This document shows positions 10,774 to 17,335 of a stretch of DNA of 64,000 nucleotides, piece after piece. A model generated the notes under the pieces. That model was not told the DNA's origin. It did not search any database and saw only the letters and a program-made list of their open reading frames with translations. The DNA lies in the NCBI RefSeq assembly GCF_028747205.1, contig NZ_CP112880.1:5146001-5210000 (forward strand), given 5' to 3'. The stretch comes from Streptomyces sp. CA-278952 (GTDB lineage: Bacteria > Actinomycetota > Actinomycetes > Streptomycetales > Streptomycetaceae). Position numbers and translations under genes: made by a program. Within the stretch, counting starts at the first letter, position 1. Every line of letters starts with the position of its first letter.

Positions 10774-11163
10774 ATGGCATCGCGCCGCCACCAACGCCTC
10801 GCACTCGCCACCGCCGCCACCCTGCTGACGCTGACCACGGCCGCAGGCTGCGCCGGCCTCGACAAGGCGCTCGACTGCGTCCGCACCGCCGACGCCATCG
10901 CCACCAGCGTCGGCAACCTCCAGAAGGCCGTCTCCAACGCCTCCGAGGACATCACCCAGGCCTCCGAGTCCCTGGACGAGATCGACCGCGAGCTCAAGAA
11001 GCTCGGCGACTCCACGGACAACGCCGACCTCTCCAAGGCCGTCGACGACCTCCAGACGGGCGTCACAGACGTCCGCAAGTCCATCGAGGCCGGCGACGCC
11101 ACCCCCGACATCACCCCCGTGACGGACGCGGCGACGGAGATCGGCAAGGTCTGCACCCCGTAA
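10774..11163 (+). CDS. Small secreted lipoprotein, probable coiled coil
   Basis: 129 residues. A signal peptide ('LALATAATLLTLTTAAGC') ends in a lipobox with the lipidated Cys at about residue 26. The mature part is charged and helical, with heptad-like spacing ('ASESLDEIDRELKKLGDSTDNADLSKAVDDL' read in pieces), suggesting a short coiled coil outside the membrane. The ATG at 10774 follows 'GGGGAGGGACC'. Its place between rph and rdgB is recurrent in Streptomyces, but its role is unknown. Confidence 0.8.
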   Translation: MASRRHQRLALATAATLLTLTTAAGCAGLDKALDCVRTADAIATSVGNLQKAVSNASEDITQASESLDEIDRELKKLGDSTDNADLSKAVDDLQTGVTDVRKSIEAGDATPDITPVTDAATEIGKVCTP

Positions 11164-11174
11164 CCACCGGGGGC

Positions 11175-11226
11175 GGGGCGGGCCAGGGGCGCGACCGGGC
11201 GGGGCGGGTCAGGGGCGCGACCGGGC
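11175..11226. repeat. Two 26-bp G-rich tandem repeats
   Basis: Bases 11175-11200 and 11201-11226 are two adjacent copies of a G-rich unit beginning GGGGCGGG(C/T)CAGGGGCGCG, differing at one position. They lie in the gap between the lipoprotein gene and rdgB and have runs of G compatible with quadruplex folding. No coding role is apparent. Confidence 0.7.
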
Positions 11227-11290
11227 GGTCCGGGCCGGACCGAGGGCGGCACGGCCCGCCCGGGCCGCCGCCCGGGGCGATAATCGCCCC

Positions 11291-11893
11291 ATGAAGCGCC
11301 TGATCCTCGCCACCCGCAACGCCGGGAAAATCACCGAACTCCACGCCATCCTCGCCGACGCGGGACTCGACCTCGACCTCGTCGGCGCGGACGCGTACCC
11401 CGACATCCCCGACGTCAAGGAAACCGGCGTCACCTTCGCCGAGAACGCGCTCCTCAAGGCCCACGCCCTGGCGAGCGCCACCGGCCTCCCCGCCGTCGCC
11501 GACGACTCCGGCCTCTGCGTGGACGTCCTCGGCGGCGCCCCCGGCATCTTCTCCGCCCGCTGGTCCGGCACCCACGGCGACGACACGGCCAACCTGAACC
11601 TGCTCCTGGCCCAACTCGGCGACATCGCCGACGAACACCGCGGCGCCTACTTCGCCTGCGCCGCCGCCCTGGCCCTCCCCGACGGCACGGAACGCGTGGT
11701 CGAGGGCCGCCTGAACGGCACCTTGCGCCACACCCCGTCCGGCACGGGCGGCTTCGGCTACGACCCGATCCTCCAGCCGGAGGGCGAGACCCGCACGTGC
11801 GCGGAGCTGACCCCGGCGGAGAAGAACGCGATCAGCCACCGGGGGAAGGCGTTCCGGGCGCTGGTGCCGGTGGTGCGGGAGTTGGCGGGGTAG
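11291..11893 (+). CDS. rdgB: XTP/dITP diphosphatase (non-canonical purine NTP pyrophosphatase)
   Basis: 200 residues of the Ham1/RdgB family, which hydrolyses dITP, XTP and related nucleotides to keep them out of nucleic acids. Signature blocks are 'LILATRNAGKITEL' at the N-terminus, 'ENALLKAHALASATGLPAVADDSGL' in pieces near 49-75, 'GGAPGIFSARWSG' near 80, 'GTGGFGYDPIL' near 152, and 'ISHRGKAFRAL' near 182. The asparagine and lysine of the N-terminal motif contact the nucleotide phosphates. It is the last gene before a terminator and a tRNA gene. Confidence 0.96.
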   Translation: MKRLILATRNAGKITELHAILADAGLDLDLVGADAYPDIPDVKETGVTFAENALLKAHALASATGLPAVADDSGLCVDVLGGAPGIFSARWSGTHGDDTANLNLLLAQLGDIADEHRGAYFACAAALALPDGTERVVEGRLNGTLRHTPSGTGGFGYDPILQPEGETRTCAELTPAEKNAISHRGKAFRALVPVVRELAG

Positions 11894-11905
11894 CGAAGAG
11901 TACGA

Positions 11906-11940
11906 GCGGCTGCTTCCTTCGAAACGAAGGTCGCAGCCGC
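11906..11940. terminator. Terminator between rdgB and the tRNA gene
   Basis: GCGGCTGC (11906-11913) pairs with GCAGCCGC (11933-11940). An inner stem, CCTTCG with CGAAGG, closes on an AAA loop. It is 13 bases after the rdgB stop and 10 bases beyond the minus-strand tRNA 3' end, so it can terminate both. Confidence 0.85.
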
Positions 11941-11950
11941 CCTGCACCTG

Positions 11951-12026
11951 TGGGCCCGGTGGGACTCGAACCCACGACACACCGGACCTAAACCGGCGCC
12001 CTCTTGGCCAGCTGGGGTACGGACCC
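11951..12026 (-). tRNA. tRNA with anticodon UAG (Leu codon CUA), class-I shape
   Basis: The minus strand folds into a cloverleaf. The acceptor stem is GGGTCCG with CGGGCCC plus discriminator A, the anticodon stem GCCGG/CCGGT has loop TTTAGGT (anticodon TAG), the T-arm is GTGGG-TTCGAGT-CCCAC, and the variable loop has five bases. A D-arm with only three firm pairs and a 12-base loop is present. CCA is not encoded. The anticodon reads CUA leucine codons. However, bacterial tRNA-Leu normally has a long variable arm, which is missing here, so the aminoacylation identity is less certain than the tRNA call itself. Confidence 0.8.
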
Positions 12027-12038
12027 GCGCGGCCCACT

Positions 12039-12876
12039 CTACTGTGCGACCTGGCGCGGCTTCGAGAGGGTTTGCGTCTGGCTATGACACGAGGGGCACA
12101 GGTAACGGAGGTTCTCGCGGCGGTTGTCGAGCCGATCGCCGTCGATGTGGTCGATCTCCAGGACGAGCCGCCTGCCACGCCAAGTGTCACCGGTTCCGCA
12201 CTTCGCGCAGACGTGCGGAACTCCGAGGTCGTCCAGGGCTCGTCGTAGCTGAGCCGTTTTCGTCCGGGAGGCTCCGGTGTCCAGGCGCCGAAGTATCTCC
12301 GTCGCGGGCTTACGGTTCGGAGAGCGCGTCCCGCGACCATGACCCTGTCCGGTGAAGTGATCCATGGACAACCCGTACGTTTCGATGTCCCGCTTCACGC
12401 GAGCGCGAGCAGTGCCGTTGTTGCCCAGTCCCAAGGTCCTCAGAACGCCGGCCAGACTGCGGGACGCGGCGACCGCTTCGACCAGTGCGGTACGGGGTGT
12501 GGAGGGCGTTCCGTACCGGCGGCCGCTGGTGAAGTGTGAGGTGTCGATGCCGAGCCGATCCAACCTCTTGCGCAGGTAGCCGTACGGGCTGTCGCTCGGC
12601 GGCAGGCCCATGTACGTGAACATTTCTCTGATGCTGTGCGAGCGAGCGGGCGGCGGCTTCGGCGAGGAGTTCGCGTGGATACTGGCAGCGCTCTCTTGGC
12701 GGGAGACTCTCCTCGACAAAGTGAGTCGTGTCGATGCCGTAGTGCGCTAGCCGGTCGCGTACGTAGCGGAGCGATCGGCTGCCCAGGGGTGCCCCGAGGT
12801 GGCGCAGGACGTCAACGAGGCTGCTCGATGTTGCTGCGCTGCGCTCCAGCAGGTCATAGGGGTACTTGGTGATCAC
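12039..12876 (-). pseudogene. HNH endonuclease with repeat domains, frameshifted by a 4-bp duplication
   Basis: The natural start is GTG at 12876, overlapping the stop of the upstream HNH gene (GTGA). It encodes 'LVDVLRHLGAPLGS...YGIDTTHF'-type repeats, then loses frame where the plus strand reads GCGAGCGAGCG (12638-12648), a tandem GCGA duplication. Past it, homology resumes in another frame with 'SIREMFTYMGL', two more repeats ending 'GIDTSHF' and 'GLSMDHF', and a complete HNH nuclease with 'CAKCG', 'LEIDHIDGDRLDN' and 'CPSCH'. Removing four bases restores one open frame of about 278 residues. The downstream half could still be translated alone from an internal start. Confidence 0.8.
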
Positions 12877-13508
12877 GCCGCCCTCCTGCGCCTGCGGCCA
12901 CGATAAGTGTCCGTCGCCGCGTGACAGTTGGGGCAGAGGAGGCGAAGGTTCTCCAGTCGGTTGTCCCACCAGTCGCCGTTGACGTGGTCCACCTTGAGCC
13001 GAAGCGGTTGCCCCTGCCATTTCCCGACGTTGCCGCATTCGGAGCACGCGTGCTCGACCCCCGTGCGGACGAGATCTCGACGCAGTCGCTCACCGGGGAT
13101 TCTGCCGTCCGACGGGGCGCGGAGCGTCAAGGAAGTCGTTTGCGAGGTCTTCGTTCTGCGGCTGCCGGGACCCACCGGAGTGAAGTGGGAGGTATCGATC
13201 CGCAGGGCGGCGATGCGGCGGCCGATGTGCGCCTGGTTGCCGCCGACCGGGCTGATGCCCAACCGGCGCACGACCTCGGCCACGCTCGTGGAGAGGGCAG
13301 CCAGTTCGCGGAGCGTCTCCTCCGTGTGGCGAACCCATGTGGTGGCGAAGTGCGAGATGTCTATGCCCGCATCCGACATCTTCTTGCGTAGATAGCGCCG
13401 ACTGCCGGGCGTTGGTTTACCACCGCACCACCGCACGGCGTCCGACGCGTTCTTCGTCATACGCGCCGCTTCTTCCAGAAGCTCACGCGTGTAGCGAACC
13501 GACCCCAT
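12873..13508 (-). CDS. HNH endonuclease with N-terminal repeat domains (intact)
   Basis: 211 residues from ATG 13508, chosen because GGAGGGGG lies directly upstream. Two N-terminal repeats each read roughly 'LLEEAA...VR..G....G..RYLRKKM...GIDISHF'. The C-terminal nuclease has the zinc pairs 'CSECG' and 'CPNCH' around 'LKVDHVNGDWWDN', the HNH catalytic core. Free-standing nucleases with such repeats resemble phage or homing-type endonucleases. It is the upstream member of a tandem pair beside a tRNA gene, suggesting a mobile origin. Confidence 0.85.
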   Translation of the reverse strand: MGSVRYTRELLEEAARMTKNASDAVRWCGGKPTPGSRRYLRKKMSDAGIDISHFATTWVRHTEETLRELAALSTSVAEVVRRLGISPVGGNQAHIGRRIAALRIDTSHFTPVGPGSRRTKTSQTTSLTLRAPSDGRIPGERLRRDLVRTGVEHACSECGNVGKWQGQPLRLKVDHVNGDWWDNRLENLRLLCPNCHAATDTYRGRRRRRAA

Positions 13509-13596
13509 GCCCCCTCCGTCCCGGCCGCGCGTTCGCGGCCTCGTACGGAGTAACAAACCGTTTATCGGACAGTCACGCCCGAAATCCGGTGAGAAC

Positions 13597-13643
13597 GAGG
13601 AACGGCCCGCACCGCTCGACGCGAGCAGTGCGGGCCGTTCCTC
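13597..13643. terminator. Terminator downstream of the MHS transporter gene
   Basis: A long inverted repeat runs from GAGGAACGGCCCGCACCGCTCG starting at 13597 (a few bases unpaired) to its partner ending at 13643, with an ACG loop. It lies 26 bases past the stop of the minus-strand transporter gene. Confidence 0.85.
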
Positions 13644-13668
13644 CGAGAGAAGGCCGGAAGGGAGCGGG

Positions 13669-15165
13669 TCAGAACTTCGGGTCCGGTGCCTGCGCCTGGA
13701 CCAGTTCCGCCGCCTCCTCGTCCGTCTCGACCGACGGCGGGGAGCCGATCAGCGGCTGCTGGGCCGTCTCCTTCATGCAGGCGACCGCGATCAGGCCGAC
13801 CAGGGCCGCCGCCATCGCGTAGTACGCGGGCATCAGGTTGGAGCCGCTCCAGCTGATCAGGGCCGTGATCACCAGTGGGGTCGTGCCGCCGAAGATCGAC
13901 GCGGAGAGGTTGTAGCCGACCGACAGGGACCCGTAGCGGACGTTCGTCGGGAACAGGGCCGGGAGCGCGGCCGACATCGTGCCGAGCATGCAGACCAGGG
14001 AGAGGCCCAGCATCAGCATGCCGATGGTGATCGGGAGGATGCCGTCCACCCGGATGAGGAGGAACGCGGGCAGGGAGAGGACGAGGAAGCCCAGCATCCC
14101 GGTCATCAGCAGCGGTTTGCGGCCGAAGCGGTCGGACAGCTTGCCGATCTGGCTGATGATCGTCATCAGGAACACCATCACCGCCAGCAGGATCAACAGC
14201 CCGTGCGTCTCGCTGTAGCCGAGCTCGTCGGAGAGGTACGTCGGCATGTACGACAGCAGCATGTAGTCGGTGATGTTGTACGCGCCGACCAGGCAGATGC
14301 AAAGGACCAGCGTCCGCCAGTGCTGCCGGAAGATCTTCGCCAGGTCGCCCTTGGCCGTGGACTCGACGCCGTCCGCCGCCTCGCTCGCGTGCGCCGTGCC
14401 GCCCTCCAGCTTCTGGAAGGCGGGAGTCTCGTCCAGGCGCAGTCGCAGGTAGAGGCCGACCAGGCCCAGCGGGCCCGCGACGAGGAACGGGATCCTCCAC
14501 CCCCAGGTTTCCATCTGCGCGTCGTTCAGGAGGGCGTACAGGGCCGTCACGAGGCCGGCGGCGCCGACGTAGCCGGCCAGGGTGCCGAACTCCAGGAAGC
14601 TGCCGAAGAAGCCGCGTCGTTTGTCGGGGGCGTACTCGGCGATGAACGTCGAGGCGCCGCCGTACTCGCCGCCGGTCGAGAAGCCCTGGAGCATCCGGAA
14701 GAAGATCAGCAGGACCGCGGCCCAGACGCCGATCGTGTCGTGCGAGGGGATCAGGCCGATCGCGAACGTGCCGACGGCCATCAGGATCATCGTCAGCGCG
14801 AGGACCTTCTTGCGGCCGACCTTGTCGCCCATCGGCCCGAAGAACATGCCGCCGAGCGGCCGTACGAGGAAGGCCACCGCGAAGGTCGCGAAGGAGGAGA
14901 GGAGCTGCGTGGTCTCGTTCCCGGACGGGAAGAACACGTGTCCGATCGTCACGGCCAGGTAGGAGTAGATCCCGAAGTCGAACCACTCCATGGCGTTGCC
15001 CAGGGAGGCGGCCTTGACGGCCCGCTTGACCGCCGCGTCGTCCGTGACCGTGATGTCCGTCCGGCGCAGCCGCGGGTTCCGCCGTTTCCGGATGGCCCGG
15101 AAGAGCGTGGGGTGGCGTTTGACCGCTTCGGGGTCGGCCGCCTGGTGGGGGTCGGGGGCCGCCAT
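13669..15165 (-). CDS. MFS transporter, metabolite:H+ symporter (ProP-like) family
   Basis: 498 residues with 12 predicted membrane segments. The family signatures are 'GNAMEWFDFGIYSYLAV' at TM1, 'RPLGGMFFGPMGDKVGRKKVL' in the first cytoplasmic loop, 'RMLQGFSTGGEYGGASTFIAEYAP' at TM4 and 'RGFFGSFLEFG'. These are typical of MHS permeases for proline/betaine, alpha-ketoglutarate, citrate or shikimate. The acidic C-terminal tail is short, unlike the long coiled coil of osmosensory ProP. The substrate is unknown; a compatible-solute or carboxylate role is most likely. Confidence 0.9.
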   Translation of the reverse strand: MAAPDPHQAADPEAVKRHPTLFRAIRKRRNPRLRRTDITVTDDAAVKRAVKAASLGNAMEWFDFGIYSYLAVTIGHVFFPSGNETTQLLSSFATFAVAFLVRPLGGMFFGPMGDKVGRKKVLALTMILMAVGTFAIGLIPSHDTIGVWAAVLLIFFRMLQGFSTGGEYGGASTFIAEYAPDKRRGFFGSFLEFGTLAGYVGAAGLVTALYALLNDAQMETWGWRIPFLVAGPLGLVGLYLRLRLDETPAFQKLEGGTAHASEAADGVESTAKGDLAKIFRQHWRTLVLCICLVGAYNITDYMLLSYMPTYLSDELGYSETHGLLILLAVMVFLMTIISQIGKLSDRFGRKPLLMTGMLGFLVLSLPAFLLIRVDGILPITIGMLMLGLSLVCMLGTMSAALPALFPTNVRYGSLSVGYNLSASIFGGTTPLVITALISWSGSNLMPAYYAMAAALVGLIAVACMKETAQQPLIGSPPSVETDEEAAELVQAQAPDPKF

Positions 15166-15365
15166 GGCCGGGTCCTTTCCTCGGAGTGTGTTCCAGGAAA
15201 AGCTTCTGCGCAGTCATGGCGGTCGCAAACCGACTTCGTGGGCCGATGCGATCTCCCTCACATGATCTGAACACGTTCTGCGGTCGGCCGCTGGTCGGAA
15301 TCGCCGTAATTGCGGGAATCGTGTGAGGGGTGGCCCGGGGCCGTCGGTGCCCCGGGCGGTGGACG

Positions 15366-15833
15366 TCAGATGCCCAGATCCCTGATGATCTTGGCTACGT
15401 GGCCGGTCGCCTTGACGTTGTAGAACGCGTGCTCGATCTTGCCGTCCTCGTCGACGACGACGGTGGAACGGATCACGCCCGTCACCACTTTGCCGTAGAG
15501 CTTCTTCTCGCCGAAGGCGCCGTAGGCCTCCAATGTTTCCTTGGCCGGGTCGCCCACCAGAGTGACCTTGAGGTTCTCCGTGTCGCGGAACTTCGCGAGC
15601 TTCTCCGGCTTGTCGGGGGAGACGCCGATGACGTCGTACCCGGCGCTCGTCAGGAGGTCGAGGTTGTCCGTGAAGTCGCAGGCCTGCTTGGTACATCCGG
15701 GGGTAAGCGCGGCGGGGTAGAAGTACACGATGACCTTGCGGCCCTTGTGGTCCGCGAGCGACACCTCGTTGCCGTCGGCGTCGGGAAGGGTGAAGGCGGG
15801 AGCGGGGTCGCCGGGCTTCAGTCGCTCGCTCAT
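15366..15833 (-). CDS. bcp: Thioredoxin-dependent peroxiredoxin, Bcp type
   Basis: A 155-residue AhpC/TSA-family thiol peroxidase that reduces hydroperoxides in the cytoplasm using thioredoxin. The peroxidatic cysteine is in 'FYPAALTPGCTKQACDF' at Cys47, with a second Cys52 five residues on, the atypical 2-Cys arrangement of Bcp. 'YPAALTPGC' replaces the commoner 'YPKDDTPGC' but keeps the essential Pro, Thr and Cys. The ATG at 15833 has GAGGAGAA upstream. Confidence 0.94.
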   Translation of the reverse strand: MSERLKPGDPAPAFTLPDADGNEVSLADHKGRKVIVYFYPAALTPGCTKQACDFTDNLDLLTSAGYDVIGVSPDKPEKLAKFRDTENLKVTLVGDPAKETLEAYGAFGEKKLYGKVVTGVIRSTVVVDEDGKIEHAFYNVKATGHVAKIIRDLGI

Positions 15834-15975
15834 GTGGTTCTCCTCGGGTGGTGCGCGGGTCGGACGGGACCGAGGGTAATAGGGGTGCCGCCGGGTGTGC
15901 GGGGGTTCGAGCTGACAGACTGTCGATGAAGGTTCAGACGAAGGTTTACCGGACGACGACCACGGAGGCGGCGCA

Positions 15976-16293
15976 GTGTCGGATGCCAGGACCCCTGCGC
16001 AGATCGAGGCGGACATCATCAGCAGGCGCAAGCAGCTTGCCGTGGTGCTCGACGAGATCGGGGTGCGGGTACACCCGAAGACGATCATCGGTGACGCGAA
16101 GGCGAAGGCGGCCCAGTCCGTGGACCGGACGGCCGGCCGTGCCTTCGTCGCGGTGAACCGTTCGGTGTCGGAGGTGAAGGCGCAGTTCGTCGCGGAGGAC
16201 GGCTCCCCGCGGTTGGAGCGGGTGATTCCCGCGGCTCTGCTGGTGGTCGGTGTGGTGGGGCTGCTCACTGTGTCCGGGCGTCGCCGCAGGTGA
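15976..16293 (+). CDS. DUF3618 domain membrane protein
   Basis: 105 residues starting at GTG 15976 with ACGGAGG upstream. The N-terminus 'TPAQIEADIISRRKQLAVVLDEIGVRVHP' is the DUF3618 pattern, with an Arg/Leu-rich amphipathic helix. One membrane segment follows near the C-terminus ('VIPAALLVVGVVGLLTVSG') and a basic tail, RRRR. It is probably a small cytoplasm-facing, tail-anchored protein. Function is not known. Confidence 0.82.
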   Translation: MSDARTPAQIEADIISRRKQLAVVLDEIGVRVHPKTIIGDAKAKAAQSVDRTAGRAFVAVNRSVSEVKAQFVAEDGSPRLERVIPAALLVVGVVGLLTVSGRRRR

Positions 16294-16373
16294 CCGGCGG
16301 CGGTCGGTACGCGTCCGGTGGCGTTCGGCACCCGGAGGCGTACGGTCCGGGGCCCGGCAGGTAGGTTGCGGGC

Positions 16374-16748
16374 GTGAGCGACAACACCCACGAGGGCCAT
16401 CGCGGCGCCACCGGCTCCGCCGACGACGACAAGCTGCCCATCCGGATGCTGCACGACCGGGTGCTGGTGCGGAACGACGCGTCCGAGGGGGAGCGGCGCT
16501 CCGGCGGCGGCATCCTGATTCCGGCGACGGCCGCGGTGGGCCGGCGTCTGGCCTGGGCCGTCGTCGTCGCGGTCGGGCAGAACGTGCGGACGGTGGAGCC
16601 CGGCGACCGGGTGCTGTACGACCCGGAGGACCGTGCCGAGGTCGAGGTGCGGGGTGTGGCGTACGTCCTGATGCGGGAGCGTGATCTGCACGCGGTGGCC
16701 GCCGACCGGTTCGAGGGGTCGGTGGATTCGACCGGGTTGTATCTGTAG
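16374..16748 (+). CDS. GroES-like co-chaperonin family protein (divergent)
   Basis: 124 residues starting at GTG 16374. The chaperonin-10 fold is recognisable in 'LPIRMLHDRVLVRNDASEGERRSGGGILIPATA' (in pieces, residues 21-53), 'VVVAVGQNVRTVEPGDRVLYDP' and the late 'VAYVLMRERDLHAV'. The protein is longer than true GroES at both ends, and no groEL partner is adjacent. It is therefore an extra, divergent Cpn10 paralogue rather than the main co-chaperonin. Its stop codon lies inside a 10-bp tandem repeat. Confidence 0.85.
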   Translation: MSDNTHEGHRGATGSADDDKLPIRMLHDRVLVRNDASEGERRSGGGILIPATAAVGRRLAWAVVVAVGQNVRTVEPGDRVLYDPEDRAEVEVRGVAYVLMRERDLHAVAADRFEGSVDSTGLYL

Positions 16749-16770
16749 GGATCTGTAGGGATCTGTAGGG
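16741..16770. repeat. Three exact copies of ATCTGTAGGG over the stop codon
   Basis: Bases 16741-16770 are three perfect tandem copies of the 10-mer ATCTGTAGGG. The first copy contains the TAG stop of the GroES-like gene (16746-16748), so each copy carries another in-register TAG pattern downstream. Confidence 0.95.
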
Positions 16771-16795
16771 CTCCCTGGGGGGCCGTGGCTGTTCA

Positions 16796-16837
16796 GGGGC
16801 TGGTGACCGGTGTCACCAGGCCCTTTCCCCGTTTTTT
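16796..16837 (+). terminator. Intrinsic terminator after the GroES-like gene
   Basis: GGGGCTGGTGAC (16796-16807) pairs with GTCACCAGGCCC (16812-16823) with one mismatch and a 4-base loop. A CTTTCCCCG stretch and six T residues (16832-16837) follow. It separates this gene from the riboswitch-controlled sugE transcript. Confidence 0.85.
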
Positions 16838-16852
16838 GCTACGGTGGTACCA

Positions 16853-16895
16853 CCCCGACGAGACGCGCCGTACCGGGCCTGCAAAGACGACGCAC
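16853..16895 (+). ncRNA. Guanidine-III riboswitch (ykkC-III class) in the sugE leader
   Basis: The segment CCCCGACGAGACGCGCCGTA, followed by CCGGG, a short linker and AAAGACGACGC, reproduces the conserved ykkC-III/guanidine-III aptamer. Its key elements are the CGACGAG motif, GCGCCGTACC, and a downstream AAGACG that forms the pseudoknot. It sits 40 bases upstream of an SMR exporter of the guanidinium/quaternary-ammonium type, the expected target for this class. Ligand and class are inferred from remembered consensus, not from a covariance search. Confidence 0.85.
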
Positions 16896-16935
16896 CCGTT
16901 CTGTTCACGTGGTTTCGTCGTCGGAGGTGCCAGTC

Positions 16936-17256
16936 ATGGCCTGGGTTCTGTTGATCATTGCCGGTGTGCTCGAAGTGGGCTGGTCGATCGGGATGAAGTA
17001 CACCGAGGGGTTCACCCGGCTGTGGCCGAGCGTGTTCACCGGCCTCGGGATCGTGGCGAGCATGGTGTTGCTGTCCCATGCGGCGAAGACGCTGCCGATC
17101 GGTACGGCGTACGGCGTGTGGGTCGGTATCGGTGCGGCCGGTGCGGCGATCGTGGGCATGGTCGCGCTGAACGAGCCGGCGACCGCTGCCCGGATCTTCT
17201 TCGTCTGTCTGCTGCTGGTGGCCGTGGTCGGCCTGAAGGCGACCTCCGGGCACTGA
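16936..17256 (+). CDS. sugE: SMR-family guanidinium exporter (SugE/Gdx type)
   Basis: A 106-residue four-helix small multidrug resistance protein. The essential glutamate is Glu13 in 'IIAGVLEVGWSIGMKYTEGF', and 'GTAYGVWVGIGAAGAAIVGMV' is the family's second signature. Sequences of the Gdx subtype export guanidinium in exchange for protons as dual-topology dimers. The upstream guanidine-III riboswitch strongly supports guanidinium rather than drugs as the physiological substrate. The ATG at 16936 has TCGGAGGTG upstream, which would be masked or exposed by the switch. Confidence 0.93.
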   Translation: MAWVLLIIAGVLEVGWSIGMKYTEGFTRLWPSVFTGLGIVASMVLLSHAAKTLPIGTAYGVWVGIGAAGAAIVGMVALNEPATAARIFFVCLLLVAVVGLKATSGH

Positions 17257-17335
17257 CGTACGGGTTTCGGTGGCTCCCGGTCATACGTACCTGGGGCCTC
17301 CGGGGCCGGTGCTGCGCACGCCCTCGGCGGACGTC

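Noticed and set aside
11951..12026. The tRNA as an amber suppressor
   Set aside because: The anticodon 5'-UAG-3' pairs with CUA (Leu), not with the UAG stop codon, which needs CUA as anticodon.
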